Source: Flavobacteriales bacterium
GTDB taxonomy: Bacteria > Bacteroidota > Bacteroidia > Flavobacteriales_D > Crocinitomicaceae
Assembly (NCBI GenBank): GCA_018665005.1
Contig: JABJEE010000117.1
Coordinates: 1-5,880, forward strand
Direction of reading: 5' to 3'
DNA: 5,880 nt
This document shows, piece by piece, positions 1 through 5,880 of the stretch. The notes beneath the pieces are model-generated. The model made no database searches. It saw nothing but the letters and a program-made list of their open reading frames with translations, and had not been told where the DNA came from. Every line of letters starts with the position of its first letter. Position 1 is the stretch's first letter. The translations under genes were made by a program, and so were the position numbers.

Positions 1-1108
1 GGCCAGAAATTCTTTTAGAAAAGAGTTGGATTGGATACGTCGCCAGCCAAAAGCAAGAGGAACGAAGCAAAAGGCTAGAGTGGATGCTTTTCAAGACATA
101 AAAAAAACGGCATCTCAAAGACTTGATGAGGACGAGCTAGAACTTCCAGTGAAAATGGAACGTCTTGGTTCCAAAATCGTTGAGTTTCATAAAATTGGGA
201 AGGCGTTTGGAGACCTTCCGATTTTAAATAGCTTTTCATATAATGTCCAGCGAAAAGAAAGAATGGGTATTGTTGGAAAAAACGGAACAGGAAAAACTAC
301 TTTTCTTAAAATGTTATTGGGCACAGAGCCTTTAGACAAAGGAAAGATCGTAGTAGGTGAAACTGTGGTTTTTGGTCATTTCAGCCAGGACTTAATCAAA
401 GTAAATGATGACTTCAAAGTAATTGATGTGGTGAAAGAGGTGGCGGAGTTTATACCGCTTGAAAAAGGCAAACAGCTTTCTGCAGCGCAGCTTTTGGAAC
501 GTTTTTTATTCCCGCGAAGTATGCACTATAATTTTGTAAGAAAGTTAAGCGGTGGAGAGAAACGCCGATTAAAATTACTTCGTGTTTTAATGGGGAATCC
601 TAATTTTTTGATTTTGGATGAGCCGACAAATGATCTGGATATTTTTGCCATGGCTGTTTTAGAGGAGTATTTAAGGAATTTTAAAGGGTGCTTAATTGTC
701 GTTTCTCATGATCGATACTTTATGGACAAAATGGTCGACCACTTACTTGTATTTCAAGGGGGTGGCGAAGTCAAAGATATTTTGGGAAATTACACTGATT
801 TCAGAAAAAACGAAAAGAAAGTTCAAAAAGAAAAGAAGTCAGTGAGCCAAACTAAAAAAACGGAGGTAAAGAATCATTCTACAGAACAAAAGAAGACCAA
901 ATTAAGCTTTAAAGAAAAAGAAGAATTTAATCATTTAGAGCGTGATCTGGAGAAACTTGAGCTTGAGAAATCTGACCTGTCTGCAGGTCTTTCCGACGAA
1001 TCTAGAAGTAATACTGATTTGTATGAAATGGGAAAAAGACTTGGAGAGGTAGTTCAGCAAATTGATCAGAAAACAGAACGTTGGATGGTACTCGCTGAAT
1101 ATGTATGA
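1..1108 (+). CDS. uup: ABC-F family ATPase, Uup-like, 3' part (5' end outside window)
   Basis: This is the C-terminal 368 residues of a soluble ABC-F ATPase, a family without membrane segments that acts on ribosomes. The reading frame is open from the left edge (first full codon at 2), and the opening residues, including WIRRQPKARGTKQKAR, match the end of the linker between the two ABC domains. The TTG at 26 is therefore an internal Leu and not the start. The second ABC domain is complete (residues counted from nt 2): Walker A GKNGTGKT at 92-99, Q-loop Gln at 129, signature LSGGE at 182-186, Walker B LILDEPTNDLD with catalytic Glu 207, and switch His 236 in VSHDRYF. A Lys-rich linker leads to a charged coiled-coil tail (about 300-368) starting KLSFKEKEEF, as in the Uup C-terminal domain. 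That tail favours Uup over EttA-type members. The first ABC domain is not visible. The exact role of Uup is inferred only from family membership. Confidence 0.93.
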   Translation, partial: ARNSFRKELDWIRRQPKARGTKQKARVDAFQDIKKTASQRLDEDELELPVKMERLGSKIVEFHKIGKAFGDLPILNSFSYNVQRKERMGIVGKNGTGKTTFLKMLLGTEPLDKGKIVVGETVVFGHFSQDLIKVNDDFKVIDVVKEVAEFIPLEKGKQLSAAQLLERFLFPRSMHYNFVRKLSGGEKRRLKLLRVLMGNPNFLILDEPTNDLDIFAMAVLEEYLRNFKGCLIVVSHDRYFMDKMVDHLLVFQGGGEVKDILGNYTDFRKNEKKVQKEKKSVSQTKKTEVKNHSTEQKKTKLSFKEKEEFNHLERDLEKLELEKSDLSAGLSDESRSNTDLYEMGKRLGEVVQQIDQKTERWMVLAEYV

Positions 1109-1163
1109 AGACATTTATTTTTAGTTTTAAAAAAAAATCGGATTTTTGTTGCGAACTAATAAC

Positions 1164-3542
1164 ATGAAAACCAAGCTCTTACTTATTCTGGTCTTTGCAT
1201 TTTTAAATGGGGCTCTGATGTCTCAATTTATTTTCGCCGAATTACAGGGCAGTCCCAGTATGGTGACCACAAATTGGAATTTAACCGGTGCAGCATACAC
1301 CGGTGATACAGGGGGTGACGTGGATAATTTCAGTAATGAGCTCATTCTAACGGACGCCATTAATTCTTCAAGCGGCGCGGCTTTTTACTCTCAAGCTATA
1401 GATTTAGGAACTTGCAATCAATGGAATGTCAAGTTTGACTTTAGAATGTTTGAAGGTTCTGCAGCAGATGGTATTGCTTTTTGTTTTTTGGATGTTCCAC
1501 CCACAGGTTTTGTGAGTGGAGGAGGGGTTGGTATTCCATCAACGGCGAATGGAATAAAGGTAATTCTCGATACCTATAATAATTGCGGAGGACCCAATCC
1601 AGGAATACAGATATACAGCGGTCCAGGATATAATGAATGCATTCCAGGAATTACAAGTTTAGATAATGTTGGCGGCACCTTAAGTTTTTTAAGGTCTTCT
1701 GATTATTCGACAGCAGAAATTAGTTATAATTACGGCGAAATTACAGTAACCATTAACGGGACTCTTTACTTAACGGCAAATTACAATGTGAACTTCTCGG
1801 GATACATGGGTTTTACAGCAAGCACAGGAGGGTCTACGGATAAGCACAGTGTCAGAGATGTTACTATTTATGCAGACATTGCATCGGCAGATGCCGGCCC
1901 TGATGTATCAATTTGCAGTGGTGAGACTTTTCAAGTAGGCACAGCCAATAACCCGGAGTTTTTGTATTCTTGGAATACCGAAGTCAACATGAATGACAGT
2001 ACTTTGTCTGACCCTTCTATTACACTTATTAATTCAAGCTCTGACCCCATTGTAGAAGAGTATATCGTGACAGCAATATTATCGTCAAACCCGAATTCAT
2101 GCCCAGTTCAGGATACCGTTCAAGTTATAGTAAACCCTATTCAAGAAACAAATCTAAACGAGACCATTTGTCAAGGAAATTCATTTAATTTAGGATCAAC
2201 TGACTATGCTACGTCAGGTGTGTATCAGGAAGTTTTTAGTGACGTGAATGGCTGTGATTCTTCGGTCACTTTAGATTTGATGGTTTTGCCAGAATTAGTG
2301 TCTTCGATAAACGAATCTATTTGTTTTGGAGGCGAATATGATCTAGGAGGTGTACAATACAATTCAACAGGAACCTATCAGTTTACAACTCAAAATTCTC
2401 AAGGTTGTGATTCAACAATCACATTAAACCTGATAGTTTTACCCGAAATCACGGCTTCATTGAATGAATCCATTTGTTTTGGAGTTTTCTATGAATTTGG
2501 GGGTGTTCAGTATGACCAAACGGGATCTTATGTTTTCACAACACAAAACGCTCAGGGATGTGACTCAACCACTACATTGAACTTAACTGTAAACCCCACG
2601 CAAGAGTATCAATATGCCTTTTCAATATGTGAAGGCGAAACTTATGATTTTAACGGAGAGGTCTTGACTGAAACAGGAATATATACTTCTTTAATTCAAT
2701 CCTCCGAGGGATGTGATTCAATCGTAGAATTAAACTTGACAGTACATCCAACATTTATCACCTCTGAAAATTTTGAGATTTGTGAGGGTGAAGACTTTGT
2801 TTTCGAGGGTCAATCATTTTCATCAGAAGGCTCCTATGATTTTGATTTCCAAAGTGAATTTGGATGTGATTCTTTGGTAACGATAAACTTGACAATATTA
2901 CCAACACCTGTAGCTCCAGTATTGATATCGAATAGTCCAGTCAGTTGTTTTTTTGAACCAGTATTGATTACTATGCAAGAAGTTCCAGGGGCTCAATATT
3001 ATTGGTTTAACGAATATGGATACAGTTCTAGCCTTTCAAGTAATGAGATAAACCTTGAAGAAGCTTATTTTACCAATTACCTTAGCGATAATTACTATGC
3101 CTTCTATATTTTAGATAATTGTCCCTCCGATACTTCCATAATAGAAATCGGTGTTGAATGTGGATTTGAGGATTTCACATTTCCCAATGTTATCACTCCC
3201 AACGAGGATGGAGTTAATGATGAATTAGATATTGAAAGTTTGATTTCTCCATGTCAAGGTTTTGATTTTAGACTTTACAATAGATGGGGTAATTTGGTGT
3301 ATTCTCAATCAAAAGATGTCATGATGTATATGTCTTTTCCCACAGGGTTATCCAATTCAAATTTTACGGGTAAAACACTAAATGACAAAGAACTTGACGA
3401 AGGGGTATATTATTATACTTTAGAAGTCCTTTGGGCTCCGGGCACAAACAGTCTTGAAAGCGTTATTATTAATGACAATAGTCAACTTCATACGATGTAT
3501 AATGGGGATAATAAATCAGGGTACTTGCATGTATTAAGGTAG
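1164..3542 (+). CDS. Secreted multidomain protein: L-type-lectin-like head, five Cys repeats, T9SS CHU_C sorting domain
   Basis: This encodes 792 residues from ATG 1164, a predicted cell-surface or secreted protein exported by Sec and then T9SS. I prefer this ATG to the in-frame TTGs at 1146 and 1149 because it begins a clean signal peptide (MKTKLLLILVFAFLNG, cleavage near residue 25). Domains in order: L-type-lectin-like fold (about 26-237) with ADGIAF at 101-106, DTYNN at 136-140 and GYMGFTAS at 213-220; a PKD/Ig-like module opening AGPDVSICSG (about 244-326); five tandem repeats (327-580); an Ig-like module with GAQYYW (about 581-668); and a CHU_C domain (670-792) with FPNVITPNEDGVND, YNRWGN, EGVYYYTL and terminal GYLHVLR. 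Type B tags of this kind are known from SprB-like gliding adhesins. The CHU_C has about 28 extra residues between EGVYYYTLEV and GYLHVLR. The lectin head suggests glycan binding, but this is inference. It starts 55 bp after the ABC-F stop with no convincing terminator between them. Confidence 0.93.
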   Translation: MKTKLLLILVFAFLNGALMSQFIFAELQGSPSMVTTNWNLTGAAYTGDTGGDVDNFSNELILTDAINSSSGAAFYSQAIDLGTCNQWNVKFDFRMFEGSAADGIAFCFLDVPPTGFVSGGGVGIPSTANGIKVILDTYNNCGGPNPGIQIYSGPGYNECIPGITSLDNVGGTLSFLRSSDYSTAEISYNYGEITVTINGTLYLTANYNVNFSGYMGFTASTGGSTDKHSVRDVTIYADIASADAGPDVSICSGETFQVGTANNPEFLYSWNTEVNMNDSTLSDPSITLINSSSDPIVEEYIVTAILSSNPNSCPVQDTVQVIVNPIQETNLNETICQGNSFNLGSTDYATSGVYQEVFSDVNGCDSSVTLDLMVLPELVSSINESICFGGEYDLGGVQYNSTGTYQFTTQNSQGCDSTITLNLIVLPEITASLNESICFGVFYEFGGVQYDQTGSYVFTTQNAQGCDSTTTLNLTVNPTQEYQYAFSICEGETYDFNGEVLTETGIYTSLIQSSEGCDSIVELNLTVHPTFITSENFEICEGEDFVFEGQSFSSEGSYDFDFQSEFGCDSLVTINLTILPTPVAPVLISNSPVSCFFEPVLITMQEVPGAQYYWFNEYGYSSSLSSNEINLEEAYFTNYLSDNYYAFYILDNCPSDTSIIEIGVECGFEDFTFPNVITPNEDGVNDELDIESLISPCQGFDFRLYNRWGNLVYSQSKDVMMYMSFPTGLSNSNFTGKTLNDKELDEGVYYYTLEVLWAPGTNSLESVIINDNSQLHTMYNGDNKSGYLHVLR
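2142..2903 (+). repeat. Five in-frame tandem repeats of 50-51 codons (CxG...GCDS units)
   Basis: Units lie at 2142-2291 (50 codons), 2292-2444, 2445-2597, 2598-2750 and 2751-2903 (51 codons each). Each unit follows the plan I-C-x-G, an aromatic/Gly strand, G-x-Y, then GCDS and an L-x-L-x-(V/I)-x-P ending. The two Cys codons are exactly 28 residues apart in every unit (2169/2253, 2322/2406, 2475/2559, 2628/2712, 2781/2865). Units 2 and 3 are the closest pair, 35 of 51 residues identical by eye. The pattern fits beta-sandwich stalk modules, possibly each closed by one disulfide after export. The disulfide is inferred from the invariant spacing. Confidence 0.92.
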
Positions 3543-3546
3543 CATA

Positions 3547-3577
3547 TTTTGTGAATCCTTGTTTTTTTTGTAATTTG
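3547..3577 (+). promoter_or_regulatory. Bacteroidota-type promoter for the 583-residue secreted protein gene
   Basis: A TTTTG at 3547-3551 is separated by 19 bp from TAATTTG at 3571-3577. This resembles the Bacteroidota primary-sigma promoter (TTTG at -33, about 19-21 bp, TAnnTTTG at -7), with one spacer base fewer in the -7 box. Transcription would begin near 3580-3584, giving a leader of about 50 nt. The element starts 5 bp after the upstream stop codon, so the downstream gene need not depend on read-through. The AT-rich context makes chance matches possible. Confidence 0.45.
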
Positions 3578-3579
3578 GT

Positions 3580-3602
3580 GCAACCTATTTACTAAAGGTT
3601 GC
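3580..3602 (+). promoter_or_regulatory. Perfect 7-bp stem-loop at the predicted 5' end of the mRNA leader
   Basis: GCAACCT (3580-3586) and AGGTTGC (3596-3602) are exact reverse complements around a 9-nt loop. The hairpin sits right at the predicted transcription start and about 30 nt before the GTG start. No T-run follows it, so it is not a standard terminator. A 5' stem-loop protecting the transcript or tuning translation is an inference. The palindrome itself is directly visible. Confidence 0.55.
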
Positions 3603-3632
3603 GTCTTATCAAACATAGAATATAAATTTATC

Positions 3633-5384
3633 GTGAAAACCAATTTACTACATACGTCATTTCTTAAGCTTTCGACAATATTATTGTTTTCTCTTTTGCT
3701 TTCGAATACAGCGTTTTCAATCACATATACCTCTATAGCAGATGGTTCTTACAACGACTGCTCAGTTTGGGATAATGGTTGTCCGAATAACAATATTCAA
3801 CAAGGAGATACAGTTATCATTAATCATGTTGTAACTTCCTCATCATCAATGAATGTTAATGGAGTATTATTAATAAATGTATCAGGATCTTTCAGTTCTT
3901 CCAATGATATTGAAATTGCTTCAGTAGGTGAAATCAACAATAATGGTTCTCTTACTATTGATTCTGAACTTCACATCGATGGAACGTTCATTAATTCAGG
4001 ACTTTCCGTGATTTATTTATTACACATCGATGGTATTGTTTCTAACACAGGCACCATTAAAGTACAAGACGAGACCTATATACACGGAGGCATTGTTGAC
4101 GGAGGAGGAACCCTTCTCACATGTGACTTAGACATGGAAAACAACAGCTCCAGTGTTGCTGTTACAGGTTCAGCTTGTCCAGAATTGTTAAGTCAAAATC
4201 TTTGTTGCGAAGACCCCAATAATCTGAATCCCATTGATGAATTATCTGGTTGTTGGTCGATTGATTCCGTTAACGTTACAATTTGTGAAATGCCTTTCAT
4301 ACCCAACGCCGGTGACAATGATGTGTCGAGTTTGTGTAATGCAGGTGGATCTTCAATTGATTTAAATTCGCTCCTTTCAACAGGCGTAAATTCTGGTATT
4401 TTTACCGAAACAACAGGTTCAGGTTCTTTTAACGCTGCAACTGGTGTTTTGAACACAGATGGTTTGACCCCAGGTACTTATACGTTCACTTATACTGTTA
4501 CTGGTTTTACTTCGAATGATGTTTCAACCTTTGAAATAACAATATTTCCAGTTTTAAATACATCTTCATCTTTCACGAGTTGTGAAAATGAGTTGCCATA
4601 TGATTGGAACGGGATGGTTCTAGATCAAGAGGGAGATTACTCAGTGACCCTATCAAGTACGGTTACTGGTTGTGATTCTATTGTGAATTTAGCTTTTTCA
4701 ATTAATCCAGCTTCAACTAGTATTACACAGCTTTCTGCTTGTTCAGGTGATTTGCCAATAGAATGGAATGGAGTTACAGCAAACGAAGGAGGTAGTTATT
4801 CTGTTACTCTTCCAAGTTCAACTGGATGCGACTCAGTTGCTTTATTAGAACTTAGTGTTCAATTACTAGAAATGCCTGCTATTCTCTCGCAAGGAACAGT
4901 AGAATGTCCTCAGGATATCATTGACTTATCAGTCGAGGATGTTTCTGGTGCGGAGTTTTATTGGGCTGGACCGATGGATTATGAATCTCAAGATGTGGTA
5001 AATGCATTTGAATTAGATAATTCAAATTCTGGTCTGTATAGTGTGTATTATGTCTTAGATGGTTGTGAATCTGAAGTAGCTCAAATTGAACTGAATGTGG
5101 AAAATATTTTTGAGTACAAGCAATTCGATTTTCCAAATGTTATTACAGCAAATGAAGACAATGTCAATGACGAAATAGAAGTTGAGAAATATGTCGGAAA
5201 TTGTAGTGATTTTTCGTTAACAGTAAGAGACCGTTGGGGCAATCAAGTATATGTTCAAGAGAGGGGAGAGCCTTCGTTTAACGGAAACTCTATACTTGGT
5301 GAAAAACTACCTGAAGGAGTCTATTTTTACAAACTGACGCATTCTCAGGGATCTAAAACGGGATTCATCCATCTGCTCAAATAG
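3633..5384 (+). CDS. Secreted multidomain protein: beta-solenoid/G8-like head, Ig-like modules, T9SS CHU_C sorting domain
   Basis: This encodes 583 residues from a GTG start. No ATG, GTG or TTG lies in frame between the upstream stop (3552-3554) and this codon, and it opens a good signal peptide (MKTNLLHTSFLKLSTILLFS, cleavage near residue 29). Order: a Gly/Asn-rich solenoid-like region (about 30-185) opening WDNGCPNNNIQQGDTVIINH, similar in style to G8-type domains; a linker containing a CC pair; an Ig-like module (about 226-306, ending in GTYTFTYTV); two Cys repeats (307-410); an Ig-like module with GAEFYW (about 411-493); and a compact CHU_C (497-583) with FPNVITANEDNVND, RDRWGN, EGVYFYKL and GFIHLLK. 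The CHU_C domain marks it as a T9SS cargo. The C-terminal half mirrors the 792-residue neighbour, so the two are partial paralogues with different heads. The head's ligand is unknown. It has its own promoter and ends at a terminator. Confidence 0.93.
   Translation: MKTNLLHTSFLKLSTILLFSLLLSNTAFSITYTSIADGSYNDCSVWDNGCPNNNIQQGDTVIINHVVTSSSSMNVNGVLLINVSGSFSSSNDIEIASVGEINNNGSLTIDSELHIDGTFINSGLSVIYLLHIDGIVSNTGTIKVQDETYIHGGIVDGGGTLLTCDLDMENNSSSVAVTGSACPELLSQNLCCEDPNNLNPIDELSGCWSIDSVNVTICEMPFIPNAGDNDVSSLCNAGGSSIDLNSLLSTGVNSGIFTETTGSGSFNAATGVLNTDGLTPGTYTFTYTVTGFTSNDVSTFEITIFPVLNTSSSFTSCENELPYDWNGMVLDQEGDYSVTLSSTVTGCDSIVNLAFSINPASTSITQLSACSGDLPIEWNGVTANEGGSYSVTLPSSTGCDSVALLELSVQLLEMPAILSQGTVECPQDIIDLSVEDVSGAEFYWAGPMDYESQDVVNAFELDNSNSGLYSVYYVLDGCESEVAQIELNVENIFEYKQFDFPNVITANEDNVNDEIEVEKYVGNCSDFSLTVRDRWGNQVYVQERGEPSFNGNSILGEKLPEGVYFYKLTHSQGSKTGFIHLLK
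4551..4862 (+). repeat. Two divergent Cys repeats related to those of the upstream gene
   Basis: Units lie at 4551-4709 (53 codons) and 4710-4862 (51 codons). Both have a Cys near the start, a W-N-G turn, YSVTL and a TGCDS box, followed by a beta strand. Cys-to-Cys distances are 30 and 29 residues, compared with a fixed 28 in the upstream gene. They are therefore the same module type but not recent copies. They form the mid-stalk between two Ig-like modules. Confidence 0.85.
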
Positions 5385-5405
5385 GCAGATCCTCTATTTT
5401 CTTTT
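5371..5405 (+). terminator. Intrinsic terminator overlapping the stop codon of the 583-residue protein gene
   Basis: ATCTGC (5371-5376) pairs exactly with GCAGAT (5385-5390) around an 8-nt loop that contains the TAG stop (5382-5384). A T-rich stretch follows (5392-5405, broken by C and A). The 6-bp stem is short, so termination may be partial. It separates this gene from the LamG-domain gene, consistent with a separate leader after it. Confidence 0.5.
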
Positions 5406-5412
5406 AATTGTT

Positions 5413-5473
5413 TAATTTAGTGCAACTTTTAATACTGTAACTCTGTCTATAAGATAGGACTAAATTTACTGAT
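5413..5473 (+). promoter_or_regulatory. Leader/promoter region of the LamG-domain gene, similar to the leader at 3571-3632
   Basis: TAATTTAGTGCAAC (5413-5426) matches TAATTTGGTGCAAC at 3571-3584 with one difference. Further shared blocks follow in the same order: ACT, GTCT, ATAG and TAAATTTA. The start codon lies 61 nt after the first T here and 62 nt in the other copy. A small hairpin is possible at 5445-5460 (GTCTAT, AAG, ATAGGAC, one bulged G). TAATTTAG could be a -7 box, but no good TTTG lies 19-21 bp upstream, so the promoter call is weaker than the homology. Confidence 0.45.
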
Positions 5474-5880
5474 TTGAAAAACCTTGTTTCTAAATTCTTT
5501 TTTCAGCAGTGCATTTTTATATTATTGATCTGCCTTACAGGATCGTTATCTTCATCATGGGCTCAAAACTCATTAAATCTTGAAGGTTCCGGTCAGAAAT
5601 GGGTAAATATTGGTGATGTAGATGTAAGCGGAAATCAAATTACCATAGAGGCAAAGATGCGAAGGCAAAACAATATGAATATTGTTTCGAAGCATGAGGG
5701 AACAGATGATTGTAATTATCTCCTTCGCCCCAATAGCTTTCAAATTTCAACAACGAATGACTTTTATATCTGTTTAAATACTTTTACTCTCAACACCAAT
5801 ACTTGGTATCATCTTGCTGCTACTTATGACGGGTCGTCTGTGAAGTATTATGTAGACGGATGTTTGGTGAATGAAATACC
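5474..5880 (+). CDS. Secreted LamG/concanavalin-like domain protein, 5' part (3' end outside window)
   Basis: An open frame of 135 complete codons runs from TTG 5474 off the right edge. The nearest in-frame upstream stop is TAA at 5450-5452, and no ATG or GTG lies between it and the TTG. The TTG opens MKNLVSKFFFQQCIFILLICLTG followed by SSSWAQ, a signal peptide with cleavage near residues 30-31, and it occupies the same place in the leader as the GTG of the preceding gene. The mature part, SLNLEGSGQKWVNIGDVDV then ITIEAKMRR, and later WYHLAATYDG with VKYYVDG, is typical of the LamG_3/concanavalin-like jelly-roll, which often binds carbohydrate or surface ligands. By analogy with its neighbours it may end in a CHU_C domain, but that part is not visible. 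Three Cys residues in the mature part could form disulfides. Confidence 0.88.
   Translation, partial: MKNLVSKFFFQQCIFILLICLTGSLSSSWAQNSLNLEGSGQKWVNIGDVDVSGNQITIEAKMRRQNNMNIVSKHEGTDDCNYLLRPNSFQISTTNDFYICLNTFTLNTNTWYHLAATYDGSSVKYYVDGCLVNEI

Noticed and set aside
26..28. TTG as the start of the ABC-F gene
   Set aside because: The frame is open to the left edge and the upstream residues (ARNSFRKE) continue the inter-domain linker. The codon is an internal Leu of a truncated gene.
1129..1147. Inverted repeat AAAAATC-G-GATTTTT as a terminator for the ABC-F gene
   Set aside because: The stem is almost all A-T with a tiny loop and no GC core. It is more likely chance in an A/T-rich spacer.
1141..1148. 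GATTTTTG as a -7 promoter box for the 792-residue protein gene
   Set aside because: It has one mismatch to TAnnTTTG and no TTTG at the right distance upstream. It cannot be separated from background.
1146..1163. TTG starts upstream of ATG 1164 for the 792-residue protein
   Set aside because: They would add six polar residues before a well-formed MKTK signal peptide, so the ATG is the better start.
3536..3569. AAGG...CCTT plus a T8 tract as a terminator after the 792-residue protein gene
   Set aside because: The stem has only 4 bp with a long, poorly paired loop. The T tract also falls in the spacer of the better-supported promoter.
3488..3724. Minus-strand open frame of 78 codons
   Set aside because: It overlaps the end of one strong gene, the leader and the signal peptide of another. 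It shows no recognisable domain.
3972..4033. Direct repeat CACATCGATGG as an attachment site or mobile-element footprint
   Set aside because: It is in frame, 17 codons apart and encodes the same turn, so protein repetition explains it.
4193..4456. Minus-strand open frame of 87 codons
   Set aside because: It lies entirely antisense to the Ig-like module of the 583-residue protein and has no domain signal.
4918..5136. Minus-strand open frame of 72 codons
   Set aside because: It is antisense to the pre-terminal Ig-like module, and its His/Gln/Asn-rich composition is typical of a shadow frame.

Overview
The window looks like a chromosomal segment from a member of the Bacteroidota. Three things point there. 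It has AT-rich DNA with no clear Shine-Dalgarno sequences before the starts. It encodes large Sec-exported proteins ending in the gliding-motility-associated C-terminal domain (CHU_C / TIGR04131 type), a sorting tag of the type IX secretion system (T9SS) found in that phylum. One intergenic region carries a good match to the Bacteroidota promoter (TTTG, 19 bp, TAATTTG). Family and genus cannot be read from this sequence.

Layout, all genes on the + strand. (1) Positions 1-1108 hold the 3' part of an ABC-F ATPase of the Uup type; its first half lies left of the window. (2) Positions 1164-3542 encode a 792-residue secreted protein: signal peptide, L-type-lectin-like head, PKD/Ig-like module, five 50-51-residue Cys-containing tandem repeats, a further Ig-like module, and CHU_C sorting domain. 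(3) Positions 3543-3632 are a leader with a promoter and a perfect 7-bp stem-loop. (4) Positions 3633-5384 encode a 583-residue secreted protein (GTG start) with a beta-solenoid/G8-like head, an Ig-like module, two divergent copies of the same Cys repeat, the same pre-terminal Ig-like module and a compact CHU_C. (5) An intrinsic terminator overlaps its stop codon, followed by a second leader resembling the first. (6) From 5474 to the right edge runs the start of a third secreted protein (TTG start, signal peptide, LamG/concanavalin-like domain), cut by the window end.

The ABC-F gene is housekeeping and probably unrelated to its neighbours. The three downstream genes look like a small array of surface or secreted proteins. 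The first two share C-terminal architecture but carry different N-terminal heads; the third carries yet another head, and its C-terminus is out of view. The heads (lectin-like, solenoid, LamG) suggest glycan or surface binding, but no ligand can be read from the sequence. Each later gene has its own related leader of about 60 nt, so the array appears to be separate transcription units with similar 5' regions rather than one operon. I see no RNA genes, CRISPR arrays, insertion sequences or other mobile elements.
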